A DNA stretch of 52,317 nt. Source: CAYVBW01 sp964449995 (GTDB lineage Bacteria; Patescibacteriota; Microgenomatia; UBA1400; PJMF01). The translations under genes were made by a program, and so were the position numbers. The stretch spans positions 1 through 52,317 of the forward strand of contig CAYVBW010000002.1 of assembly GCA_964449995.1 (NCBI GenBank), read 5' to 3'. The notes below the pieces were generated by a model. The model was not told where the DNA came from. It worked only from the letters and a program-made list of their open reading frames with translations, and ran no database searches. Positions 15,298 to 23,170 of the stretch are shown in pieces (the first letter of the stretch is position 1; the number at the start of each line of letters is the position of its first letter).

Positions 15298-16248
15298 CTA
15301 ATTACTCTTATTAAATGAAACCTCTTTTCTCTCTAGAGCTTTTGCTATAACCTTCACGCTCTTTTCACCAATATTTTTTACTTTAGCTACACTTTCTTCT
15401 TCAGCCTCAACTAAATCTCTAACGGTTTGATAACCTCCGCGACGCAAAGCATTAGCGATTCTTGTAGGTAAATCAAGTTCTTCTACAGTCAACCTTAATA
15501 TTTCTGCTTCTTTGGGAGAAAGCTCTTCTTCTGGTTCTTCTTCTTTAACCAATACTGGATCAACAATTTGTTTGAATTGCCTAACTAAAATTTTAGCTGC
15601 TTGTTCTAGGGCTTCTTTAGCTGCTATAGTCCCATCTGTTTTTATATCAATTAAAAGCTGGTCAAAGTCAGTCCTACGACCAACTCGAGTAGCTTCAACC
15701 TTATAAGAAACGTTAAGAATTGGAGAAAAAATAGAGTCTACCAATAATTCTCCAATATCCTTATCAGAGTCTTGGTCTTGCACCTTGTAGCCAATACCTG
15801 ATTCTATAGTTATTTCAGCAACTAATTTGGCATCTTTAGTTAAAGTAGCTAGATGTTGTTCTGGATTGATAATAGAAAATCCAGCTTCACATTTGATATC
15901 TTCTGCAGTAACTACCGCTGGCCCTTTTACTTCTAAACGAGCTATACCTTGTTCATTGTTATCAGCTTGAATTTTTACTTGTTTTAGATTTAATAAAAAA
16001 TCTACCACATCTTCTTTCATGCCTTTAATGGTTGAAAACTGATGCTCAATGCCTTCAATTCTAATTGCAGTTATGGCTGCTCCTGGTAAAGAACTTAACA
16101 AAATTCTTCTCAGAGCATTCCCTAAAGTATGCCCATAGCCGTTCTCTAAAGGTTTAAGGGTTAATATTGAATGACTAGCAGACACTCGATCCTCTTGAAT
16201 TTCAAAAGTAGGGTTCATGAATGATAGTTGTTTTAAATCTTGACTCAT
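15298..16248 (-). CDS. rpoA: RNA polymerase subunit alpha
   Basis: Forms the dimer that nucleates the core enzyme (RpoA2-RpoB-RpoC). 316 residues: N-terminal domain about 1-235 ('GYGHTLGNALRRILLSSLPG' at 38-57), a short acidic linker 'VKEEEPEEELSPKE', and a C-terminal domain about 255-312 with the helix-hairpin-helix pattern 'LDLPTRIANALRRGGYQTV' and 'VKNIGEKSV' that contacts DNA and activators. It has the strongest Shine-Dalgarno in its neighbourhood (GGAGGAG and AAGGAG), and a 6-bp hairpin upstream in the 103-base gap after rpsD. Confidence 0.98.
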   Translation of the reverse strand: MSQDLKQLSFMNPTFEIQEDRVSASHSILTLKPLENGYGHTLGNALRRILLSSLPGAAITAIRIEGIEHQFSTIKGMKEDVVDFLLNLKQVKIQADNNEQGIARLEVKGPAVVTAEDIKCEAGFSIINPEQHLATLTKDAKLVAEITIESGIGYKVQDQDSDKDIGELLVDSIFSPILNVSYKVEATRVGRRTDFDQLLIDIKTDGTIAAKEALEQAAKILVRQFKQIVDPVLVKEEEPEEELSPKEAEILRLTVEELDLPTRIANALRRGGYQTVRDLVEAEEESVAKVKNIGEKSVKVIAKALERKEVSFNKSN

Positions 16249-16272
16249 AATTTTTTCTCCTTGTTTCTCCTC

Positions 16273-16288
16273 CCTTGCCCAAGCAAGG
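16273..16288 (-). promoter_or_regulatory. Hairpin in the rpsD-rpoA spacer
   Basis: CCTTGC-CCAA-GCAAGG, a perfect 6-bp stem with a 4-base loop. On the transcript it is followed immediately by AGGAGG, then a second AAGGAG close to the rpoA ATG. It may shape translation of rpoA. There is no U-tract, so it is not a terminator. Confidence 0.4.
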
Positions 16289-16351
16289 AATCCGTATACT
16301 AGATAATTGATATAGTTTTTGGTTAATTAGTAATTTATTTTAATGTAATTA

Positions 16352-16960
16352 TTAACGGCTATAATACTCGACAATTAGTTGCTCATCAATTTTGCCATCA
16401 ATCTCTTCTCTCTCTGGAAAACGAGTGGCTTTTGCTATATTATGTTTTCTCTCAAGCCACTGGGGAACCTCATGGCCCTCATTGCTAAAAGCTGTTTCTA
16501 TAGCAGGAATCTTAATCGACTCTTTTTTTAAAGTAATAACATCCTCTACGTTGACTGAGTATGAAGGAATATTCATTTTTTTGTTGTTTACCTGCACATG
16601 ATTATGACTAACTAATTGCCTGGCAGCAGCTCTAGTTGGAGCCCAACCCAGCCGATAAACAACATTATCTAATCTTCTTTCCAAATAAACTAACAAGGCC
16701 AGTCCTGTTCCAAGAGGACTCTGTTCTGCTTTTGAAAAAATATTTTTTAACTGTTTCTCTAAAACTCCATAAATATATTTAGCCTTTTGCTTTTCCTGAA
16801 GTTGAACTCCATAATCAGAAAGTCTACGGGTTCTTTTATGTCCGTGTTGTCCTGGTCTAACATTTATTCTTTTAGCAGTTTTTAAAGCATTAGTTTTAAG
16901 ACCCAAATCTTCACCGATTCGTCTTTGCAATCTTTGCTTTGGTCCCGTATATCTTGCCAT
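16352..16960 (-). CDS. rpsD: Ribosomal protein S4 (uS4)
   Basis: Primary 16S-binding assembly protein, 202 residues. 'MARYTGPKQRLQRR' at the start, 'GQHGHKRTRRLSDYGVQLQEKQK', then the S4 RNA-binding domain 'RRLDNVVYRLGWAPTRAAARQLVSHNHVQVNNKK' (in shorter pieces: RRLDNVVYRLG, TRAAARQLVSH, VQVNNKK). No cysteine zinc site is present. In other bacteria S4 can repress its own operon; whether it does so here is not visible. Confidence 0.97.
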   Translation of the reverse strand: MARYTGPKQRLQRRIGEDLGLKTNALKTAKRINVRPGQHGHKRTRRLSDYGVQLQEKQKAKYIYGVLEKQLKNIFSKAEQSPLGTGLALLVYLERRLDNVVYRLGWAPTRAAARQLVSHNHVQVNNKKMNIPSYSVNVEDVITLKKESIKIPAIETAFSNEGHEVPQWLERKHNIAKATRFPEREEIDGKIDEQLIVEYYSR

Positions 16961-16987
16961 AATCGTAATAATTTAATATATAAATAA

Positions 16988-17368
16988 TTAATTTCTTTGT
17001 TTTCTTGGCCTGGTTCCATTGTGTGGATCTGGTGTCATGTCTGCAATAAGAGAAATCTCTATTCCCTGGGCCCTTAAAATTCTAAGAACCACAGATCGTC
17101 CCGGTCCTGGACCTTTGATAAAAACCTCAGCTTCTTTCATACCCAAATTAATAGCATCATTAATTGCGTTTTGTGCTGCAACATTAGCTGCATAAGAGGT
17201 AGATTTTCTTGATCCTTTAAAACCAGCATGACCTGTTGATGACCAAGAAACGACATCCCCCTTTAAATCAGTTACGCTAATTAGCGTATTATTAAAGGTA
17301 GCTGTAACATATATTCTAGCCTTTTGACTGATTTTTTTTGCTTGTTTTTTCTGTTTGTATTTTGCCAT
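16988..17368 (-). CDS. rpsK: Ribosomal protein S11 (uS11)
   Basis: Platform protein of the small subunit, 126 residues. 'IYVTATFNNTLISVTD' near 19-34, 'WSSTGHAGFKGSRKSTSYAA', 'KGPGPGRSVVLRIL' and the end 'DMTPDPHNGTRPRKQRN' are all canonical. It lies 18 bases after rpsM with an A-rich, Shine-Dalgarno-free start. Confidence 0.97.
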   Translation of the reverse strand: MAKYKQKKQAKKISQKARIYVTATFNNTLISVTDLKGDVVSWSSTGHAGFKGSRKSTSYAANVAAQNAINDAINLGMKEAEVFIKGPGPGRSVVLRILRAQGIEISLIADMTPDPHNGTRPRKQRN

Positions 17369-17386
17369 TTTTAAATAATTCTATTC

Positions 17387-17800
17387 TTATTTTTCTTTCT
17401 TATCCTCAGTGGTTGATTGTGCTTTATTAGACAGCTCCTTGGTAATAGCTCCAACTGTTTTGCGCTTTCCTTTACGCGTTCTAGCATTAACTCTTGTCCT
17501 TTGACCCCTGGTAGGTAAGCCAGCTATATGGCGTAAACCACGATAAGATTTTATTCTTTTTAACCGATTAATATTGTCATTGACTCTACGCCTTAAATCC
17601 CCTTCAACAGGATATTTTTCAAGCAATTTTTGTAGTTGGTTAATTTCTTGACCATCTAGATCTCTTGCCCTTTTATCTGGATTTATCTTAGTTTGCTGAA
17701 TAATTTTTTCAGCACGTGATAACCCAATCCCATAAATATAGGTTAAGGCATATGTAACTTTTTTTTCTCCTGGTATATCTTTTCCCGCTATTCTTGGCAT
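17387..17800 (-). CDS. rpsM: Ribosomal protein S13 (uS13)
   Basis: Small-subunit head protein contacting the P-site tRNA and the intersubunit bridge. 137 residues: 'MPRIAGKDIPGEKKV', helix-two-turn-helix 'YGIGLSRAEKII', and the conserved 'RGLRHIAGLPTRGQRT' followed by 'NARTRKGKRKTV'. The last 20 residues are a charged Lys/Glu tail. Starts 8 bases after rpmJ. Confidence 0.97.
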   Translation of the reverse strand: MPRIAGKDIPGEKKVTYALTYIYGIGLSRAEKIIQQTKINPDKRARDLDGQEINQLQKLLEKYPVEGDLRRRVNDNINRLKRIKSYRGLRHIAGLPTRGQRTRVNARTRKGKRKTVGAITKELSNKAQSTTEDKKEK

Positions 17801-17808
17801 ATTTTAAA

Positions 17809-17922
17809 TTATCCTTGTCTTTGTTTATGTTTAGGGTTATCACAAATGACCCTAACTCTACCTGAACGTTTAATAATTCTACACTTAGGACATTTCTTTT
17901 TTACTGACGGACTTACTTTCAT
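17809..17922 (-). CDS. rpmJ: Ribosomal protein L36 (bL36)
   Basis: 37 residues, found by reading the spacer between infA and rpsM. It begins 'MKVSPSVKKKCPKC' and ends 'VICDNPKHKQRQG'. The zinc ligands are Cys11, Cys14, Cys27 and His32, so this is the zinc-binding form. A GGAG Shine-Dalgarno sits 6 bases before the ATG, overlapping the infA end. Length and position (infA-rpmJ-rpsM) match the standard order. Confidence 0.95.
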   Translation of the reverse strand: MKVSPSVKKKCPKCRIIKRSGRVRVICDNPKHKQRQG

Positions 17923-17936
17923 GACTGCTCCTTTAA

Positions 17937-18269
17937 TTAAAATTCCATCTTAATGTTTTTATTGGTTGATCTATAAGTAATCTTACATTTACCTAAGTCG
18001 TACTTAGAAACATAAGCCTTAACTATGTCTCCGGGCATAACTCTAATTCTATATAACCTCATTTTCCCCGAAAGGGTTCCTAGCAGCTCTTTATCTTTCA
18101 TTGCCTCAACCTCACTTTTGATAACCCTGATTCTAAACATCGTATTTGGTAAACATTTCTCAACCTCTCCATAAATCATAAAACGATCTGAGGGTCCAGT
18201 TTGTTTAGATGTTGAGTCATCTTGTCTTTTTTCTTTAGCTGATCTTTTATGTTGCTGTACTTTTCCCAT
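17937..18269 (-). CDS. infA: Translation initiation factor IF-1 with N-terminal extension
   Basis: OB-fold factor that binds the 30S A site. 110 residues against about 72. The fold is residues 31-106: 'YGEVEKCLPNTMFRI', 'LLGTLSGKMRLYRIRVMPGD' and 'KITYRS'. Between the first strands there is a 13-residue variation ('VIKSEVEAMKDKE'). Residues 1-30 are an extra basic, disordered-looking N-terminus ('GKVQQHKRSAKEKRQDD'). A shorter start at the internal Met31 is possible, but the ATG at 18269 is the first after the promoter and is kept. Confidence 0.92.
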   Translation of the reverse strand: MGKVQQHKRSAKEKRQDDSTSKQTGPSDRFMIYGEVEKCLPNTMFRIRVIKSEVEAMKDKELLGTLSGKMRLYRIRVMPGDIVKAYVSKYDLGKCKITYRSTNKNIKMEF

Positions 18270-18359
18270 ATATTGCTCTTTACTTTATAAGTTTAATAAT
18301 ACTTTGCTTTTATTTATTCTTTTTAGCTGTACTTACTATTGAGAAATTGCAAAGAGCTA

Positions 18360-18368
18360 ATTATATCA
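18360..18368 (-). promoter_or_regulatory. Extended -10 promoter before infA
   Basis: Minus-strand TGATATAAT: perfect TATAAT (18360-18365) with the extended-10 TG. A weak CTGTAA lies about 17 bases further upstream. The start point near 18353 would give a leader of about 84 bases to infA. This separates infA-rpmJ-rpsM-rpsK-rpsD-rpoA-rplQ-rplM-rpsI from adk. Confidence 0.55.
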
Positions 18369-18409
18369 AAATAATACACTTTTTACAGGAGCAAAAGCCT
18401 GGGTGGTTA

Positions 18410-18952
18410 TTATTTATCTAATCCTAATTTTTCAACAATTTCCTGAAACACCTCTTCAACTGGTTGCTCTCCATCTACTGTAATAAGTTGATTTTTTTTC
18501 TTATAAAAATCCAATACGTCTGTGGTAACTTCATGAAATATTTGTATCCTTTTGCGAATAGCTTTAAGTGTTTCGTCCTCCCGATTATCGGTTCTTCCTG
18601 AAATTCTCCACAATGCCTCTTTATCTGATACATCAATAAAAATAGCTTTTTCAGTGCCATCAGAGAAGGCTTGGGCTTGGTTTATAGTTCTTGGAAAACC
18701 ATCAATTATAAATCCATTTTGATATTCTGGTTTTTGAAGATATTCAGTCACTATTTCGATTGTTTTTTCATCAGACACCAAAACCCCTGCATTAAGAGTT
18801 TCTTTTAGCCACCTACTCAGAGTGGTCTTACCTTTTGCCATCTGTCTAAAGATGTGCCCAGAGGAAAGATATGGAATTCCCATCTTTTCTGAAAGTAATT
18901 TACCTTGAGTTGATTTACCTGCACCCTGAATGCCGATGAGAACAATTTTCAT
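18410..18952 (-). CDS. adk: Adenylate kinase, short type
   Basis: Catalyses ATP + AMP to 2 ADP. 180 residues, near the short-type length; the large zinc-binding LID of the long type is replaced by a short loop. P-loop 'GIQGAGKST' at 7-15, AMP-binding 'YLSSGHIFRQ' and 'FIIDGFPRTINQAQ', and the LID/arginine region 'GRTDNREDE'. It lies between secY and infA; the usual methionine aminopeptidase gene (map) is absent at this place. A promoter-like sequence lies in the secY-adk spacer. Confidence 0.95.
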   Translation of the reverse strand: MKIVLIGIQGAGKSTQGKLLSEKMGIPYLSSGHIFRQMAKGKTTLSRWLKETLNAGVLVSDEKTIEIVTEYLQKPEYQNGFIIDGFPRTINQAQAFSDGTEKAIFIDVSDKEALWRISGRTDNREDETLKAIRKRIQIFHEVTTDVLDFYKKKNQLITVDGEQPVEEVFQEIVEKLGLDK

Positions 18953-19004
18953 GATTGACTTATTAGATTAATAATTTTTAGTTAATGATTTTTGACAAAA
19001 GTTT

Positions 19005-19033
19005 AATTTATCCTAAAATAAAGCTAAATTCAA
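19005..19033 (-). promoter_or_regulatory. Promoter candidate before adk
   Basis: Minus-strand TTGAAT (19028-19033), a 17-base spacer, then TAAATT (19005-19010), both 4 of 6 to consensus. The start point would be about 46 bases before the adk ATG at 18952. Weak evidence only. Confidence 0.3.
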
Positions 19034-19079
19034 GCCTTTTTAGGCCTAGAGCACTTCTTGGTTTAAATATTTCTCTAAT

Positions 19080-20366
19080 TTAAGTATATTTTTCATAATC
19101 CTGGCCAACTAATTGACTCTCAACTTGTTTAGATGTTTCCAAAATAACCGAAACCACAATCAACACACTTGTTCCCCCTATAGCTAAGGCCTGAATGTTA
19201 GTTAAAGCCTGTGCCACAGATGGCAATAGGGCAATAAAACCCAAAAAGATAGCTCCGGCTAATGTAACTCTGGTTACTACATATTCAAGAAAAGATTTTG
19301 TTGCTTTACCAGGTCTAATGCCTGGTACATACGCTCCACTCTTTTTAAGTTCAGAAGATAAGTCTTCTGCATCAAAAAAAATCAGGGCAGAAAAATAGGT
19401 AAAAACAAAAACTAATAAAAAGTAAAAAATCATATAAAATACAGAGGCCTGATCAAACAAAACAGTAATTCTTTCCCCTAAATTAACGAAAGATTCATTA
19501 TCAAGGGAGATTAACACCCTCCCCAAAAAAGCCGGAACAAGCATCAAAGATAAAGCAAAAATAATCGGCATGACACCGGCTACATTAACCCTAATCGGTA
19601 AATGAGTTTTTTGACCCCCAAGTAAGCGGCTTCCCCTCATGCGCCTAGCATATTGCACTACCACTTTTCGAACTGCTTCGTTCATAAACACCACCAACAT
19701 AATGACCGCTACAAACAGTAGTAAAAAAATGGATAAAATTAAAAATTGCTGTGTGTAAATAATTACAGACATTTGCCCTGCAAAAACTGGCAACTGGCTA
19801 ATAATTCCTGCAAGAAGAATCATTGAAACACCATTGCCAATTCCATACTCACTAATTAATTCGCCAATCCATAAAATAATCATAGCTCCAGCTACTAAGC
19901 TAAAAATAACCGCCGTTAGAGATAAAAAGTCGGTAGATGTTAATAAGTCTTGAGCTTTTAATAAAGCAATCACTGAGATACTCTGAACAATGGCTAGTGG
20001 TACCGCAATAAATCGAGTGTATTGATTTATTTTAGCTCGTCCTGACTCTCCCTCCTTTTGCATCTCTTTAATTGAGGGGATAACCATGCCTGCCAATTGC
20101 ATAATAATTTGAGCCGTAATATAAGGATTTATGCCCACGGCTGCCACTGAAAATCTAATCAACATCCCACCTGAAAAAATATTAAGTAAGCTTAAAAACT
20201 CACTTCCTAAAAAAATCTCTTGAATTTGCTGAGTATCAACTATAGGTACTGGGATGTGAGCTAAAAGCCTAAAGATAAAAAAGCAAAAAATTGTAAAAAG
20301 GATTTTCTTTTTAACTTTAGTATTAGATAAAACCTTTTTAGTTGTAGCGATAATTTTTTTTAACAC
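19080..20366 (-). CDS. secY: Protein translocase subunit SecY
   Basis: Core channel of the Sec translocon in the inner membrane. 428 residues with ten predicted helices. Visible landmarks: 'RLLAHIPVPIVDTQQI' in the first loop, 'GGMLIRFSVAAVGINPYITAQIIMQ' (read as GGMLIRFSVAAVG and NPYITAQIIMQ), 'GIGNGVSMILLAGI', 'RMRGSRLLGGQKTHLPIRVN' and 'PGIRPGKAT'. It follows rplO at 12 bases, the usual spc-operon place. Confidence 0.97.
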   Translation of the reverse strand: MLKKIIATTKKVLSNTKVKKKILFTIFCFFIFRLLAHIPVPIVDTQQIQEIFLGSEFLSLLNIFSGGMLIRFSVAAVGINPYITAQIIMQLAGMVIPSIKEMQKEGESGRAKINQYTRFIAVPLAIVQSISVIALLKAQDLLTSTDFLSLTAVIFSLVAGAMIILWIGELISEYGIGNGVSMILLAGIISQLPVFAGQMSVIIYTQQFLILSIFLLLFVAVIMLVVFMNEAVRKVVVQYARRMRGSRLLGGQKTHLPIRVNVAGVMPIIFALSLMLVPAFLGRVLISLDNESFVNLGERITVLFDQASVFYMIFYFLLVFVFTYFSALIFFDAEDLSSELKKSGAYVPGIRPGKATKSFLEYVVTRVTLAGAIFLGFIALLPSVAQALTNIQALAIGGTSVLIVVSVILETSKQVESQLVGQDYEKYT

Positions 20367-20378
20367 GGGCTAGGTTTT

Positions 20379-20819
20379 TTATTTTTCTATTGAGCCACCT
20401 TTGGCCTTAATTGTTTTTTGAGCGCCAGCTGAAACTTTTAAACCTTTAATGGTTACTTTTTTCTGAAGTTTGCCTTTTTTTATAACTTTAGCCTGCTTAA
20501 AGGAGTTATCAATAATTCTATTTGCCTTTAATGTTTTCAAAGAAATAACATCAAAATCAAAACGATTAATGTCATCAAAGGTAATTTCCGCAACCGGGCT
20601 AACTGACTTAAACCTACCTTTACCACGAAGCATTGGCAGTCTTTTTGTTAAGGGCAAACTACCTCCTTCAAACCACAAACCAATTCGATGAGCTGATCTA
20701 GATTTTTGCCCCTTTTGACCTCTGTTTGTAGTGTGTCCCCCTTTTCCGGAACCATAACCCCTGCCCAGCCTTTTTTTCTTTTTATTAGAAGTTTTTTTTA
20801 AATTATTTATTAAGCTCAT
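20379..20819 (-). CDS. rplO: Ribosomal protein L15 (uL15)
   Basis: 146 residues from the ATG at 20819 (a TTG two codons upstream is less likely). 'KRLGRGYGSGKGGHTTNRGQKGQKSR' region near 17-42 (key: GRGYGSGKGGHT, GQKGQKSR), 'FEGGSLPLTKRLP' and the basic C-terminus. It lies straight after rpsE: rpmD (L30), which normally separates these two genes, is absent, and the 29-base spacer has no room for it. Confidence 0.95.
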   Translation of the reverse strand: MSLINNLKKTSNKKKKRLGRGYGSGKGGHTTNRGQKGQKSRSAHRIGLWFEGGSLPLTKRLPMLRGKGRFKSVSPVAEITFDDINRFDFDVISLKTLKANRIIDNSFKQAKVIKKGKLQKKVTIKGLKVSAGAQKTIKAKGGSIEK

Positions 20820-20848
20820 ATGCAATTGCTGACCCTATTTAACAAGTA

Positions 20849-21562
20849 TTATTTGCTGCCTGTTTTTTGAGATGGTTTTTTCTTTTTAGCCTGAATTTTT
20901 TCAGTTTTTTTGGCTTGAGTAGTTTTTATTAAATTAGATTTTGCCTGCTTTCTATTGGTACTCTTTTCTTGAACCTTTTTAATTTTCTTTTTAGACTCTT
21001 TGGATACAGAAGCAGCTTTTTTATTGAATTTTGGACTAGCCGATTTCTCTGGTTTTGTCTCAATTTCCTCTTGTTTTAAACCGCTAAGCTCAATTCCTCT
21101 AACCTTAACAATCTTATTAATTTTCTTTAATGCCTCAAATGTTGCGTAAACGCTTGAAGCCTGATTGTCACTACCCAAAATCTTAGCTGATATATCATTA
21201 ACCCCCGCAGCCTCCATAATAGCCCTTACAGGACCTCCAGCAATAACCCCTGAACCCTGTGCAGCTGGCTTGAGTAAAACATGTCCAGCTCCGTATCGAG
21301 CTTCAATCCTAAAAGGAATTGTTGTTCCATTGATTGGAACGTCAATCATTCCTTTTTTTGCCTGACGGACTCCTTTTTTAATAGCATCAACTACTCCTTT
21401 AGCCTTTCCTAAACCTAATCCTACTTTACCTTTTCTATCTCCTACAACCATAAGAGCTGAAAAGCTCATCTGATCTCCGCCTTTAGTTTTCTTTGAAACC
21501 CTGGATATTCGAATAACTTTTTCTTCAAATTCTTGTTGGTTTTCTCTATTGTTTTGGGCCAT
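20849..21562 (-). CDS. rpsE: Ribosomal protein S5 (uS5) with long basic tail
   Basis: Small-subunit fidelity protein. From the ATG at 21562 it is 237 residues. The S5 body is about residues 10-165: 'EEKVIRISRVSKKTKGGDQ', 'SFSALMVVGDRKGKVGLGLGKAKG', 'HVLLKPAAQGSGVIAGG' and 'AGVNDISAKILGSDN'. The last 70 residues are an extra Lys/Ser/Thr-rich tail, likely disordered. A TTG nine codons upstream overlaps the rplR end and was not chosen. Confidence 0.95.
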   Translation of the reverse strand: MAQNNRENQQEFEEKVIRISRVSKKTKGGDQMSFSALMVVGDRKGKVGLGLGKAKGVVDAIKKGVRQAKKGMIDVPINGTTIPFRIEARYGAGHVLLKPAAQGSGVIAGGPVRAIMEAAGVNDISAKILGSDNQASSVYATFEALKKINKIVKVRGIELSGLKQEEIETKPEKSASPKFNKKAASVSKESKKKIKKVQEKSTNRKQAKSNLIKTTQAKKTEKIQAKKKKPSQKTGSK

Positions 21563-21578
21563 ATTTATTGATGTTAAT

Positions 21579-21935
21579 TTAAAATTCAATACCTTCTTTT
21601 CTTAAAGTTTCTGCCACCATCTTGACTCTGCCATGATACTTATAAGGACCGCGGTCAAAAACAATTTGTTTAATTTTTTTCTTTTTCATCTCTTTAGCTA
21701 ATTCCTTAGCAACCTTAGCTGACTTTTCAGTCTTAGTGCCTTTAAATGTTTCCTCTTTTGCAGCATCGGTAGCTCCAAAAAGACTCTCACCTGTATCATC
21801 ATTAATTAACTGCAAATAGATATAGCGATTTGATCTAAAAACAGATAGTCTAGGTCTTTGAGCCGTCCCATGCAATTTCTTGCGCACAGCCATCTTTCTT
21901 TTTTGTTGGTTAGTGATTTTTTGTACTTGATTCAT
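21579..21935 (-). CDS. rplR: Ribosomal protein L18 (uL18)
   Basis: 5S rRNA-binding protein. From the ATG at 21935 it is 118 residues, a normal length. 'RKKLHGTAQRPRLSVFRSNRYIYLQLI' region near 18-44 (key RPRLSVFRSN), 'KSAKVAKELAKEMKKKKI' and the C-terminal 'FDRGPYKYHGRVKMVAETLR'. A TTG twelve codons upstream also opens the frame, but would add a hydrophobic stretch unlike the family. Confidence 0.95.
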   Translation of the reverse strand: MNQVQKITNQQKRKMAVRKKLHGTAQRPRLSVFRSNRYIYLQLINDDTGESLFGATDAAKEETFKGTKTEKSAKVAKELAKEMKKKKIKQIVFDRGPYKYHGRVKMVAETLRKEGIEF

Positions 21936-21973
21936 ATTTGCAATATAGCTGTGTAAAAATACCCTTACCAATT

Positions 21974-22513
21974 TTATTCAACAGCTACCTTTCCCGGCTT
22001 CAGTCTTACTATCTCATCCACATAGCGAATACCCTTACCTTTATAAGGCTCTGGGGGCTTGATAGCCCTAATATTAGCTGCTACTTGACCAACCAATTGC
22101 TTGTCAATTCCCGATACCTTAATAGTGTCATCTCCTTCTACATCCAAGCCTATCCCCTCAACAGCCTCAACCTCTACTGAATGAGAATAACCCACCGTCA
22201 TCTCAAGGCCCTGTCCTTTTTTCTTTACCCGATAGCCTGTTCCTACTAGTTTTAAAATTTTTTTATAACCTTCTGTGACCCCTTGAATGTGATTATTGAT
22301 AAGACTTCTAACTAAACCATGGTAGGCCTTTGTTTGCCTATCATCTTGTTCTCGATCAACCTGAACCTGACTATCTTCTACCTTTACTTTAATTTTTTCA
22401 AATAAAGGAGCTGTTAGCTCTCCTTGAGGACCTTTTATTAAAATTTGGTTATTTTTAACCTCAACTTTAACTTGATCTGGAATAGTGATTGGTTTTTTTC
22501 CTATTTTTGACAT
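21974..22513 (-). CDS. rplF: Ribosomal protein L6 (uL6)
   Basis: Two-domain protein near the sarcin-ricin loop, 179 residues. 'MSKIGKKPITIPDQV' at the N-terminus, the first-domain end 'GVTEGYKKILKLVGTGYRV' and the second-domain C-terminal 'RAIKPPEPYKGKGIRYVDE' with the family signature. Immediately after rpsH with 6 bases between. Confidence 0.97.
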   Translation of the reverse strand: MSKIGKKPITIPDQVKVEVKNNQILIKGPQGELTAPLFEKIKVKVEDSQVQVDREQDDRQTKAYHGLVRSLINNHIQGVTEGYKKILKLVGTGYRVKKKGQGLEMTVGYSHSVEVEAVEGIGLDVEGDDTIKVSGIDKQLVGQVAANIRAIKPPEPYKGKGIRYVDEIVRLKPGKVAVE

Positions 22514-22519
22514 TGATTA

Positions 22520-22915
22520 TTACCAAATCTGATAAATTAATTCTCCACCCACATTGAGCTTCCTAGCTTCCCTATCAGTCAAAATTCCTTTATTAGTCGA
22601 AACAATGGTTATTCCATAACTATTTAGCGCAGATGGTATTTCCTCAACTCCAGCATAAAGTCTTCTCCCTGGAGAAGAAATCCTTTTAAAGCCAGAGATG
22701 GCAGGAGAGTCATCAATATAACTAAGTTCAACAATTATTTCATTTTGAGGCTTTTTCTCGATAATCTCAAAATCTTTTATATATTTATTTTCTTTAAGTT
22801 TAAGTAAAATGGCTTCTTTCATTTTAGAATGAGGTACCACAACCTTTTCTTGCTTTGCCAAGAATGCATTCTTAATTCTAGTAAACATATCTCCAATAGG
22901 ATCTGTAATTAGCAT
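22520..22915 (-). CDS. rpsH: Ribosomal protein S8 (uS8)
   Basis: 16S-binding protein, 131 residues. 'DPIGDMFTRIKNA' at the start, 'KRISSPGRRLYAGVEEIP' and 'GITIVSTNKGILTDREARK' near the end are canonical. In E. coli S8 represses the spc operon by binding its mRNA near rplE; no comparable structure was sought in detail here. Confidence 0.97.
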   Translation of the reverse strand: MLITDPIGDMFTRIKNAFLAKQEKVVVPHSKMKEAILLKLKENKYIKDFEIIEKKPQNEIIVELSYIDDSPAISGFKRISSPGRRLYAGVEEIPSALNSYGITIVSTNKGILTDREARKLNVGGELIYQIW

Positions 22916-22920
22916 AATGT

Positions 22921-23163
22921 TTATTTACTAGCCTTTATAACTCCTGGTAATTCTCCTTTAGAGGCTAGTTCTCTAAAGGTCATCCGACTTAAACCAAAGT
23001 ATCTCATGTATCCTCTGGCGCGACCTGTAATTTTACACCTAGTTACTCCTCTAGTCGAGATTCTATTCTTTTTTCTATCTCCCTGGCTTAAATATTTATC
23101 AAAATATTCTTTTCGTTTGTTTCTTAATCTTTTTGACTTAATTACTTTTGCAGTTTTTGCCAT
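22921..23163 (-). CDS. rpsN: Ribosomal protein S14 (uS14), zinc-free
   Basis: 80 residues from the ATG at 23163, which has an AGGAGG Shine-Dalgarno overlapping the rplE end; a TTG eight codons upstream is therefore not chosen. The C-terminal half is canonical ('TRCKITGRARGYMRYFGLSR', 'MTFRELASKGELPG'). Only one of the four zinc cysteines remains (Cys in 'RCKITG'); the others are Ile/Thr/Ser-type residues, so it is the zinc-free form, though shorter than the usual 100-residue version. Confidence 0.95.
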   Translation of the reverse strand: MAKTAKVIKSKRLRNKRKEYFDKYLSQGDRKKNRISTRGVTRCKITGRARGYMRYFGLSRMTFRELASKGELPGVIKASK

Positions 23164-23170
23164 AATAAAT

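Noticed and set aside
19036..19056. Small GCCT/AGGC hairpin after secY
   Set aside because: Only 4 bp and no clear T-run; not a convincing terminator.
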